Of a stretch of DNA of 64,000 nt, positions 53,861-61,700 are shown piece by piece. Origin of the DNA: UBA1858 sp045106935 (GTDB lineage Bacteria > Pseudomonadota > Gammaproteobacteria > UBA4575). Within the stretch, counting starts at the first letter, position 1. Each line of letters opens with the position of its first letter. The translations under genes were made by a program, and so were the position numbers. The stretch spans positions 1 to 64,000 of the forward strand of contig JBGCFN010000019.1 of the NCBI GenBank assembly GCA_045106935.1, given 5' to 3'. The notes beneath the pieces were generated by a model, which saw nothing but the letters and a program-made list of their open reading frames with translations, did not search any database and was not told the origin of the DNA.

Positions 53861-54502
53861 ATGAATAGAAAATCGATAAAATTGATACTTCTTCTATGTG
53901 CCCTAATTATTTTGGGGTTTATTTCATGGGGTCCTATTATGAGTAGTGTGGAACAACCTAAGTATCAAGTTCTGTCATCTGAACGCAACATTGAATTTCG
54001 AAAATACAATCCAAAGATAGTGGCAGAAGTAACAGTGCAAGGAGAACGAAAAGAGGCAATTAGCAAAGGGTTTCAATTGTTAGCGGATTATATATTCGGT
54101 AATAATATAAAAAGTAGTAGCATTTCGATGACAGCACCAGTCACGCAGAAACAAAACCAAAAAATTGCAATGACATCACCCGTGAGTCAACTTGAAACTA
54201 ACAGCGGGTGGTTGGTTAACTTTGTTATGCCGGCTGAATATTCATTAGAAACTCTGCCAAAACCGAATAATAACAAAGTCCTTCTTAAAGAGATTCCGTC
54301 AAAAGAATTTGCTGTCATTCAGTTTTCAGGCACGAATACAGATAAAAATATCGCTTCACATGAAAAGACGTTGTATGCATATTTAATGGATAACAAAATT
54401 GATGTGCTCTCTGCGCCTACCTATGCATTTTATAATCCTCCTTGGACACTTCCACTTTTACGTCGTAATGAAGTGCTCATTGAGATTAGTCCGCGCAACT
54501 AG
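53861..54502 (+). CDS. SOUL-family haem-binding protein
   Basis: 213 residues from the ATG at 53861 with a GAAGAGAG ribosome-binding site. A signal anchor at about residues 8-25 is followed by a SOUL/HBP domain: YQVLSSERNIEFRKYNPK, SISMTAPVTQ near 88 and IAMTSPVSQ near 104. The doubled (S/M)TAPV pattern is normal in the family. Members bind tetrapyrroles. It is probably periplasmic and membrane-tethered. Confidence 0.9.
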   Translation: MNRKSIKLILLLCALIILGFISWGPIMSSVEQPKYQVLSSERNIEFRKYNPKIVAEVTVQGERKEAISKGFQLLADYIFGNNIKSSSISMTAPVTQKQNQKIAMTSPVSQLETNSGWLVNFVMPAEYSLETLPKPNNNKVLLKEIPSKEFAVIQFSGTNTDKNIASHEKTLYAYLMDNKIDVLSAPTYAFYNPPWTLPLLRRNEVLIEISPRN

Positions 54503-54678
54503 TAATAAAATTTAAAAATATTAGCTTGGGCATTGTGTTTGCAGTGCCAGAGAACGTATAAGTTATTGTTCCTACAATGGTATCTCGATCTAACTATTAA
54601 TATGCAATTATTATTTTTAGTGATAAAAATTTAATGTAAAGTACGAAGATCAATCATGATCAAATAAGAGATGCTTCA

Positions 54679-55131
54679 ATGCCAATTGATTTTAATCTCA
54701 TGCATTTAATTTATGTAAGTAAAGCGATAGATGATTTATCTCAGCAAGAGCTAAGCAGCATACTCTCATCATCACAGAAAAATAATTATCGATTGAATCT
54801 CACCGGAATATTAATTTTCAGTAATGGCAAGTTCATGCAGTTTCTTGAAGGCACTAAATTTAGTGTGCTGAGAACATTTGAGTCTATTAAAAATGATTTC
54901 CGTCATCATGATATTGATGTTGTCAGGCGATCAAATATATCAAAGCGACAATTCGAAGGCTGGTGCATGAGGTTGACTAACACTCATGAGATTTCAGAAA
55001 ACTCAGGACTGATATTTGAAAAGCTATTTTCTGTTGAAGAGATGACAGAAGATATCAATAAGCTTGCAGTTGAATCTAATGCGTGGTTGTTAGCATTCAA
55101 GCATGCTAATGAAGTAACTATTCAGAATTAA
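54679..55131 (+). CDS. BLUF-domain blue-light photoreceptor
   Basis: 150 residues, a BLUF domain with a short C-terminal helical cap. The flavin-site residues fall at the AppA spacing: Tyr12, Asn36, Gln54, Trp95 and Met97 (AppA Tyr21, Asn45, Gln63, Trp104, Met106). LTGILIFSNGKFMQFLEG is the diagnostic block. No EAL, GGDEF or HTH output domain is attached, so it signals through a partner protein. No such partner is adjacent. Monocistronic. Confidence 0.95.
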   Translation: MPIDFNLMHLIYVSKAIDDLSQQELSSILSSSQKNNYRLNLTGILIFSNGKFMQFLEGTKFSVLRTFESIKNDFRHHDIDVVRRSNISKRQFEGWCMRLTNTHEISENSGLIFEKLFSVEEMTEDINKLAVESNAWLLAFKHANEVTIQN

Positions 55132-55152
55132 CGCCTTTGAGTAAATGATTAG

Positions 55153-55692
55153 TTAATTGGCTAACCCTCGCTCAATAATAGACACTATCTTCTTGTTGTA
55201 TGGCTTAATTCTGGGACCAATCTCGGCTACAAGATCTCCATTTCTATCAATAATAAATTTATGAAAATTCCATGTTGGGTAGGTGCCTGATACTTCATTT
55301 AGAGCAGTAAAGAACGGATGCTCATCATTGCCTTTGACTTCTGTTTTTTCAAACATAGGGAATTGAACGCCATAAGTTAAACGACAAAAATCTTTAATTT
55401 CTTCTTCTGTGCCAGGTTCCTGACCAAAAAAATTATTTGAAGGAAAGCCAAGGACGACTAAACCTTGGTCGCCATATTCTTGATATAATTTTTCCAATCC
55501 ATCATATTGTGGTGTGTTACCACACTTAGATGCGGTATTAACAATAAGAATGACTTTTCCAGCATAAGCCTCACAAAGATTAATTGTGTCTTCTGAAGCT
55601 AATTTTTTGAAATTATGATCTAACAAGCCATTTTCACATGCCATTGCGTTTAAACTCATTAGCATAATAAAAATAATTGATAATACTTTCAT
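55153..55692 (-). CDS. Exported glutathione peroxidase-family thiol peroxidase
   Basis: 179 residues from the ATG at 55692, which gives a signal peptide (MKVLSIIFIMLMSLNAMA); an upstream in-frame start would spoil it. The GPx motifs are NTASKCGNTPQYDGLEKLY (peroxidatic Cys), LGFPSNNFFGQEPG (Gln) and WNFHKFIIDRNG (Trp/Asn). Cys replaces selenocysteine. It reduces peroxides, probably in the periplasm with a thioredoxin-like donor. Confidence 0.94.
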   Translation of the reverse strand: MKVLSIIFIMLMSLNAMACENGLLDHNFKKLASEDTINLCEAYAGKVILIVNTASKCGNTPQYDGLEKLYQEYGDQGLVVLGFPSNNFFGQEPGTEEEIKDFCRLTYGVQFPMFEKTEVKGNDEHPFFTALNEVSGTYPTWNFHKFIIDRNGDLVAEIGPRIKPYNKKIVSIIERGLAN

Positions 55693-55967
55693 GATTTGAA
55701 AATCCTTTGATTCTATTTGGAAATATAATTTTCCTGGCAATCTGTTAAATGGGGCAGTCACTTAATGCGACTTTAATTTACGCCTGAGCAAATATCATGT
55801 CTACATAGTCCCTTGTTTATGATCTATAAATAAATTGTACAAAGTATTATCACTGAGTAGTTATCTTGATAAAATTCTGCAAATACAATCTTAAATAATA
55901 AATTTCCATACAATTATTGTGTGACGATAGATAATGTAATTGAGTTTTAAATGAATAAATAAATACT

Positions 55968-56402
55968 ATGAAGAATAACTTAACTATATGGTTAGCCTAT
56001 CTAGGGACAATTCCCTTTATATTAAGTGCTGTCCTGGTTTTACAGGACAATGAAGGTTTAATGTCTACGAGCAATCTCACGCATGTCTTAAATTCTTATG
56101 CCTTAATCATTGTGGTTTTCATGGCAGGTGTCCACTGGGGATGTTATTTGAGTGATGAAAAAAGTCATTCAATAAGCTTATTGCTTATTAGTAATGTCAT
56201 TACGTTGATAGCTTGGTTTGCATTTTTATTAACGCCTTTTATTATTACCTTGCTAATCTATTGCCTTGCGTTTGTAGTATTGCTATTCATTGATTCAAAA
56301 TTACTGTCTCTTGACGTGATTTCTAAAGAGTACTTTAAATTGCGCTTAACAATCACATCAATTGTTATAATGTCTTTGTTGTTAGTGGTGTCATATAGCT
56401 GA
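55968..56402 (+). CDS. DUF3429 membrane protein
   Basis: 144 residues with four membrane helices. The pattern LGTIPFILSAVLVL, then FMAGVHWGCYL, is that of the DUF3429 family (unknown role, common in gammaproteobacteria). The C-terminal tail is a further hydrophobic helix. Convergent with the HMA-like gene. Confidence 0.87.
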   Translation: MKNNLTIWLAYLGTIPFILSAVLVLQDNEGLMSTSNLTHVLNSYALIIVVFMAGVHWGCYLSDEKSHSISLLLISNVITLIAWFAFLLTPFIITLLIYCLAFVVLLFIDSKLLSLDVISKEYFKLRLTITSIVIMSLLLVVSYS

Positions 56403-56426
56403 TTTTTCTTTGCTTTAATAGATATT

Positions 56427-56660
56427 TTATAAGCCAATTAATTCTGCATGAACATTCTGTTTTGTAATCACATCAAGTAACTGCTTTGAAGTGACTTCAT
56501 CAGGGTCATACTCGACTATTATCAAATGTGGTTTGTCGTCATGATAAGATGCCGCGTCAACTCCGACGTGCTTTAGAAGTAAATCTCTTAAAAATTCACG
56601 TTCTTCATGATTTGTTTCAGGATCGATGTGAATTAAAACGTCTACCATTTTGGTTTCCAT
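56427..56660 (-). CDS. HMA-like small protein lacking CxxC
   Basis: 77 residues with a GAGGTGAT ribosome-binding site five bases ahead of the ATG at 56660. The length and the VEYDPDEVTSKQLLDVI wording recall heavy-metal-associated (HMA/CopZ) ferredoxin-like domains, but the metal-binding CxxC is absent. It may therefore be a structural or regulatory relative. The gene stands alone. Confidence 0.7.
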   Translation of the reverse strand: METKMVDVLIHIDPETNHEEREFLRDLLLKHVGVDAASYHDDKPHLIIVEYDPDEVTSKQLLDVITKQNVHAELIGL

Positions 56661-56830
56661 ATTATCACCTCTTAAATTTGTAGTCCTATAGTCAAGTGTA
56701 TTCTTGCTATTTAAACTATATATTGACTTACATCAATTAGATGTGATCTTGTATTCGTCCACTAGATGATTAAGGCTGCTTCTGGGTATTCTTTTGCGTA
56801 TAAAATATTAAAAATATGTTGTATGTGAGT

Positions 56831-59608
56831 TTATTGAATATAATGTAGTAGCTTTAGTCCTCTTAATTTTTTTCTTTTATTTAAATAAATTCGTGTCAAT
56901 CCAATCAGGAGTAACCCCAACATACCTAAACCATAATTTATATATTCCCACTCTTTTTTTTCTTGTTCGTTTAATGTCGTTAGCGTACGAGTGAATCTAG
57001 AATGCTTTCTTAAAACACCAAGAAGACTTTTGTCTTCTAGTGACCAATCGATGAGATTTTGCATTAATTGAACAGGGCGGCGATATTCGTTTCGTAATAC
57101 TTGAGACATCTTATCTAAAAAATTATCTGTAAATAAAGCACTAGATCCTATAACAATTAATTTGGATGGTGCCTTATCATTACCAAACATTCCTTCTATC
57201 ATTGTGCCTAAAAGTTGTGGTGACTCTCCATTGATTTTTGTTTCAAAGCCCGAATCAGGATAGGTTTCAAAGTCAGGTATTATAGATTTACTACTCGAAG
57301 ACCAGCTTTGACTGGAAGAAAGTAAGAGCGGTGTAATGGTTCGATTTTTGTTTTGTTCATAATCGATGATAATTGGTGAAGTCCATGGGACATAAATTTG
57401 TCCTAATTTAGCTGTAATTCCACTTTCTTCATTTAAACCTTCTCCTCTCACATCAATAATGTATGGATAATTGACTAAATTAGTTTCTCGAATGAAATTC
57501 CCTCCTATTTTGCGTGTCACGGGTAATGAGTATTGACCGTGTTGATTGTCCAATACTAAAGAATCACCAATGGTTATTCCTAACTCTGCTAGCCAAGATT
57601 CTAATCCAGATTGAACAGGATAAACTTCTGTGAAATAGCTAACATTGACATCTATAGAAGAAGAGGCAATTAATACATTGCCACCATTCATTAAGAAATT
57701 CTGAATGGCACTAATTTGTGTGGGATGTAAAAAGCGCGGCGCCAATACCATTAAAAAATCAACTTCGTCAGGTACGTTACCATCACGTAAATCAACATCG
57801 ATTATCTGGATTGATTGTTGAAGTGCTTTGCGAATAATCGAAAAATGTTTTGGAATGCCAGGTGACTCACTTATTCCTGCCGGTCCTGGTGTAGCAATAG
57901 GTCTCATCAGTGCTACTGTCTTTATCGAGTCAGGTAATAGATTTTTATAAGCAGAAAAAATGCTCTGACTAATGATTGATTTATCTGCATTACTAGAAAA
58001 TGAGACGGGTACAGTTTTTTTACCATCAGTGAGAGTAAAGTAGAACCAATAGGGACTCGCGAGAGGGTTTTCACTTGCAATGGGGCGGACTCCCACTTTG
58101 TTTTTTAAATATTCTTGTGTGAGTTGATCATCATCGGGGTTAATCAGCAGGAAATCAAAATTATCATTGGACTGTTTGCTAAAGGTTAATCCCATTTCTT
58201 GTATCAGCTGTATAATCTTTTTATGACTATCTGGTAAAACTGTTGGCGTTGATACATAGCCTGATAATACAATTGGGTCAGTAATTGAGTTAAAAGTATC
58301 AACTTGTCGTTTTTCTTTGGCCATCACAGACCGGATGGTGCGTGTTATTTGATATTCAGGATTATTTAAGTCGACTTCATGTTTGCCAGCGCTTGATTTT
58401 AAGTCTACAAGATCTTTGTAGCCGAGGACTTCGTATTGATCGTTATATTCTATCAATACGTTAAAATAAGTATTGATCACTGAAGCTTGGTATTTACTTT
58501 CACTATGAAAAGAAACAGGTTGAATACCATATTTTGTTCCAGCTTCTTGTTCAAATTCCGCATCATATAGTGGATCAATAAATTCAATCTGAACATTGCC
58601 TTTGCCCTGAACACTATATTCATTAAGCAAATCTCGAATACGTGGAACCAAGGGTGAAAGCAGTGGGTGAGTGCTGTTACTAAAATATCCGCGAATCAAT
58701 AAAGGCTTATCCAATTCGCTTAAATTGTCTTTTGTTGCGGACGATAGGGTATAAACATTACCTTCTGTCAGATCAATTCTTGCTTGTGTAACCAGGTTAA
58801 GTCCTAAATTTAAAATCAGTAATGTCGCTACTAATAATATTATGCATCGGTGCCTGTATAGGGGTGCACTATTAACAATATTATTTTCGGATCTTAATGA
58901 TTCGACTTTCTTGTAAGTTAATACTAAGAAAAAGATCACAATTGTTAGATAGTAGACAATATCTCGCAGATCTAATACGCCACGCGTAATTGATTCAAAG
59001 CGTGAGCTGGTTGCAAGTGCATGTAGCCATTCTGAAATGTTGTATGTAAATAAATTTGTCACTGTGGAAGTGCCTAATGCATATAGCAAACCCATAATGA
59101 CAATAGAGAGTATGAGGCTGACTATCTGATTTTGTGTTTGAGATGAAGTCCATAATCCAATTGAACAATAGCCCGCCGTTAAAAATAAAGCGGCGATATA
59201 ACCGCCTAAGACTGGGCCCCAATCAAGGTCACCTAAGATACTTGCAGTCATAGGCAAAGGAAGCGTTAAACCTAGTGCTACAACGACTAAGATAAGAACA
59301 GCAAAAAATTTTCCTAAAATATAAGCCCAGGGTGAAATTGATGAAGTCAATATCAATTCTATCGTTCCAGATCGTCGTTCTTCTGACCAACTGTGCATGG
59401 TTAATGCAGAGACGAGAAAAATAAATAAAATAGGGAACCAGCTAAAGAGTGGTCTTATATCAGCAAGATTACGTGCAAAAAATGCTTCAAGCCAAAAAAA
59501 AACGACATAAGCTGAGGCTAGAAATATAGTTAAAAATAATAATGCGGCTGAAGAGGAAAAATAGTCTCTCAATTCTTTTTTTGTGATAATCCAGATATTA
59601 CGCCACAT
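56831..59608 (-). CDS. GldF-GldG-like fused ABC permease/auxiliary protein
   Basis: 925 residues from the ATG at 59608, which lies inside the ATPase gene end (11-base overlap). Residues about 1-260 are an ABC-2 permease like GldF/NosY (YLGDLDWGPVLGGYIAALFL-type helices, ELRDYFSSSAALLFLTI at the start). After a seventh helix (about 265-290) a large extracytoplasmic part follows, resembling the GldG/ABC_transp_aux domain (about 300-860, with VDLTEGNVYTLS-like DLTEGNVYTLSSAT near 305), and a last helix near the C-terminus. It works with the ATPase gene upstream. The transported substrate is unknown. Confidence 0.88.
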   Translation of the reverse strand: MWRNIWIITKKELRDYFSSSAALLFLTIFLASAYVVFFWLEAFFARNLADIRPLFSWFPILFIFLVSALTMHSWSEERRSGTIELILTSSISPWAYILGKFFAVLILVVVALGLTLPLPMTASILGDLDWGPVLGGYIAALFLTAGYCSIGLWTSSQTQNQIVSLILSIVIMGLLYALGTSTVTNLFTYNISEWLHALATSSRFESITRGVLDLRDIVYYLTIVIFFLVLTYKKVESLRSENNIVNSAPLYRHRCIILLVATLLILNLGLNLVTQARIDLTEGNVYTLSSATKDNLSELDKPLLIRGYFSNSTHPLLSPLVPRIRDLLNEYSVQGKGNVQIEFIDPLYDAEFEQEAGTKYGIQPVSFHSESKYQASVINTYFNVLIEYNDQYEVLGYKDLVDLKSSAGKHEVDLNNPEYQITRTIRSVMAKEKRQVDTFNSITDPIVLSGYVSTPTVLPDSHKKIIQLIQEMGLTFSKQSNDNFDFLLINPDDDQLTQEYLKNKVGVRPIASENPLASPYWFYFTLTDGKKTVPVSFSSNADKSIISQSIFSAYKNLLPDSIKTVALMRPIATPGPAGISESPGIPKHFSIIRKALQQSIQIIDVDLRDGNVPDEVDFLMVLAPRFLHPTQISAIQNFLMNGGNVLIASSSIDVNVSYFTEVYPVQSGLESWLAELGITIGDSLVLDNQHGQYSLPVTRKIGGNFIRETNLVNYPYIIDVRGEGLNEESGITAKLGQIYVPWTSPIIIDYEQNKNRTITPLLLSSSQSWSSSSKSIIPDFETYPDSGFETKINGESPQLLGTMIEGMFGNDKAPSKLIVIGSSALFTDNFLDKMSQVLRNEYRRPVQLMQNLIDWSLEDKSLLGVLRKHSRFTRTLTTLNEQEKKEWEYINYGLGMLGLLLIGLTRIYLNKRKKLRGLKLLHYIQ

Positions 59609-60548
59609 GATTTGCTTTATCCTCAGATGTGGTCTGTAACGCATAATTGTTCTTGAACAACGTTTCTAAATCTTGTCGTACTTGTGTCATTTCATATAAC
59701 TGAAAGCCTGCTTCAATAATCTTATGGCTGACTATGTGCGTATCTGACATATCAACATCAAGTAAATAGTGATATTTATTTTCTTTCTGTGATTGTAATG
59801 TAATGTCATGAACGTTATTCAGGTCAGCAAATAATGTTTTCATGCGTTGTTCATTTTGATCAACAGTGATCAGTAACCCTTTAGGTTGATCAAGTTGATC
59901 GAGCCTTGAATCTGTTGCTATTTTTCCTGAACGGACAATAATGACACGATCACATAGCGCTTGAACTTCTTGCAATATATGTGTTGAAAGGATAACTGTC
60001 GACGTTTCTGCGAGCTCTTTGATTAATACACGCATATTTAATGTCTGGGTAGGGTCTAAGCCATTGGTGGGTTCATCTAAGATGATTATTTCTGGCTGAT
60101 TGAGTATTGCATTCGCAACACCGACTCTCTGTCGATAGCCTTTTGATAAGGTGCCAATGGGTTGATTCGCTTTTTCATTTAAATTTGTCCGTTGTATAAC
60201 CTGATACACATGGTCGTCTATTTCATCTTTACGTATGTCTTTTAGAGAGGCTTGGTATAACAAAAATTCGACAATGGACATATCAGGCCATAGTGGGCAG
60301 TTCTCGGGTAAATACCCCATTTTTGATTGAATTAATCGTAAATTACTATCTTGGTTAGAGCCATCAACAAATATTTGCCCATAGGTGGGTTCTAAATAAC
60401 CCGTCAATAGTTTCATGATCGTTGTTTTGCCAGCACCGTTATGTCCAAGCAAGCCAACTATCTCACCATTGCCTATAGAAAAAGAAACATCATCAACCGC
60501 TTTATGGTCATGAAATTGTCTTGTGACGTGTTCAAATTGAATCAACAT
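59598..60548 (-). CDS. GldA-like ABC transporter ATPase
   Basis: 316 residues. Walker A is LLGHNGAGKTT at about residue 33, the signature motif reads LSKGYRQRVGVANAIL, Walker B is IIILDEPTNGLDP, and the switch His is in ILSTHILQEV. Similar to GldA/CcmA-type ATPases paired with ABC-2 permeases. It is followed by the fused permease with an 11-base overlap, so the two are translationally coupled. Confidence 0.94.
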   Translation of the reverse strand: MLIQFEHVTRQFHDHKAVDDVSFSIGNGEIVGLLGHNGAGKTTIMKLLTGYLEPTYGQIFVDGSNQDSNLRLIQSKMGYLPENCPLWPDMSIVEFLLYQASLKDIRKDEIDDHVYQVIQRTNLNEKANQPIGTLSKGYRQRVGVANAILNQPEIIILDEPTNGLDPTQTLNMRVLIKELAETSTVILSTHILQEVQALCDRVIIVRSGKIATDSRLDQLDQPKGLLITVDQNEQRMKTLFADLNNVHDITLQSQKENKYHYLLDVDMSDTHIVSHKIIEAGFQLYEMTQVRQDLETLFKNNYALQTTSEDKANHVA

Positions 60549-60761
60549 AAAATTTCGCTATACGTTGCCAGCTTAAGTAAGAATATATCGACTATATAGT
60601 TCGAATATATCGCGCAATATTGAGCGTTATAAAATATAAATTCTAACTAAATCAAATGAATTTGCAATTAATCTAATAACATTCACTGTCAGGTTTAACT
60701 GATGTTTAAGATATAAAATTACGATTTGTCGAATTAACAATGATTGGATTATCATATTTGT

Positions 60762-60947
60762 ATGTTTATTAATACTAACAATAGAATCCTAAGTGCTTAT
60801 TCACGAATAGAAACTCGTAAAATAGTTAATAATCATTTACGTGTCTCGAGTGTTAATCATTCATATAAACCAATCTTTGATAAGCGTCGGCAGACTGATA
60901 TTGAGTCGCTGTTGCTAAGCCAAATGATGAGGGTAAACTTAAAATAG
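60762..60947 (+). CDS. Possible small protein, unknown
   Basis: 61 residues from the ATG at 60762. The protein is basic, without signal or membrane segment, with Arg/Asn-rich sequence (IETRKIVNNHLRVSS). No family is recognised, and the ribosome-binding site is poor. It may be a real orphan or chance. Confidence 0.3.
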   Translation: MFINTNNRILSAYSRIETRKIVNNHLRVSSVNHSYKPIFDKRRQTDIESLLLSQMMRVNLK

Positions 60948-60983
60948 ATAAGCACTAACAGTTTATAATTTACCCTGATGCAT

Positions 60984-61187
60984 CTAGGAGATTGTGCCAA
61001 GCATTGGCATATATGCTTTATCTAGTTCAAGCTTCAACGTGGCAATCTCGGCTTTTAACTCTACGTGTCTTAGTTTTACTTCAATACACTTGTTATTTGA
61101 TTCAAGAGATTCATTGAAATATTTCAGATACATCGATTTATAATGATTTAGTTGTTGATCTAAGGGGGGAGGCTTCTGTTCTTTCAT
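60984..61187 (-). CDS. Small coiled-coil protein B, unknown
   Basis: 67 residues. After a Pro-rich start (EQKPPPLDQQL) it is one continuous charged helix (about 18-58, HVELKAEIATLKLELDKAY), probably a coiled coil. It begins five bases after the stop of coiled-coil gene A, so the two look like a small operon. No family is recognised. Confidence 0.5.
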   Translation of the reverse strand: MKEQKPPPLDQQLNHYKSMYLKYFNESLESNNKCIEVKLRHVELKAEIATLKLELDKAYMPMLGTIS

Positions 61188-61192
61188 GGTGA

Positions 61193-61357
61193 TTACTCTA
61201 ATTCATTATCTTGATTGTTTTTATTATCCCGCAGTCTTTCTCTATACTTTTCTCTAGCATCTTTCTGAAGATCTTCTATTTCGTCTGTCTCAGCAATAAT
61301 TTCTCTGTCTAAACGACATTCCACTTTTATCAAAGTGAGAAACATATCAACAGACAT
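61193..61357 (-). CDS. Small coiled-coil protein A, unknown (54 residues)
   Basis: 54 residues from the ATG at 61357 to a TAA at 61193-61195. It begins MSVDMFLTLIKVECRLDR and continues as a strongly charged helix (EDLQKDAREKYRERLRD). The ribosome-binding site is not obvious. Its linkage and similar composition to coiled-coil gene B support both being real. Its N-terminal end overlaps the upstream edge of the DUF1826-like remnant on the other strand. Confidence 0.45.
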   Translation of the reverse strand: MSVDMFLTLIKVECRLDREIIAETDEIEDLQKDAREKYRERLRDNKNNQDNELE

Positions 61358-61360
61358 AAT

Positions 61361-61489
61361 AACGGAGATGTAGCAATGTTAAAAGGTGAGCTTTGGGAAG
61401 GGAATGAAAATGCTGGTTTAGTACATAGCTTGCCACATGTGCCTGTAGATGGTTCGAGACTATTACTAACTTTGGATTTTCTTAGTTAA
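61361..61489 (+). pseudogene. Remnant of DUF1826-like protein (C-terminal part only)
   Basis: The frame from 61361 reads NGDVAMLKGELWEGNENAG (in part), then LVHSLPHVPVDGSRLL and LTLDFLS before a stop. Families of DUF1826 type end with 'GDVALLKGE.W.GN...GLVHRSP...RLLLTLDF', as I recall them. The upstream part of such a gene (another 150 or so residues) is absent. An ATG at 61376 with GGAG at 61364 could still express 37 residues. The family match is from memory and should be checked. Confidence 0.45.
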
Positions 61490-61566
61490 TCAGTAATATT
61501 ACATTTTTTGACTTCTTAATATTGCCTATTCGAATACTAAGGAACTATAGTAGAATGAAATAGAAA

Positions 61567-61588
61567 AAGTCATTACTCATAATGACTT
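61567..61588. repeat. Perfect 9-bp hairpin upstream of phoX
   Basis: AAGTCATTA (61567-61575) and TAATGACTT (61580-61588) with a 4-base loop. There is no T-run. It could end the transcript of the DUF1826-like remnant or be an operator in the phosphatase promoter region. Confidence 0.5.
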
Positions 61589-61700
61589 AGTTGTCATAGA
61601 GCAGCGTGTAACAAAAATTTCATATAACAGTAAAATCCATACAACAATTTAGACATAAAGTATGACTCTTAATGAATATTGAATTAGTGAGGAGAGTTCT

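Noticed and set aside
61585..61640. Possible Pho box (TTGTCAT and TTTCATA segments) before the phoX-family gene
   Set aside because: The half-sites do not repeat at the 11-base PhoB spacing and the second is poor, so phosphate control is not supported by the sequence.
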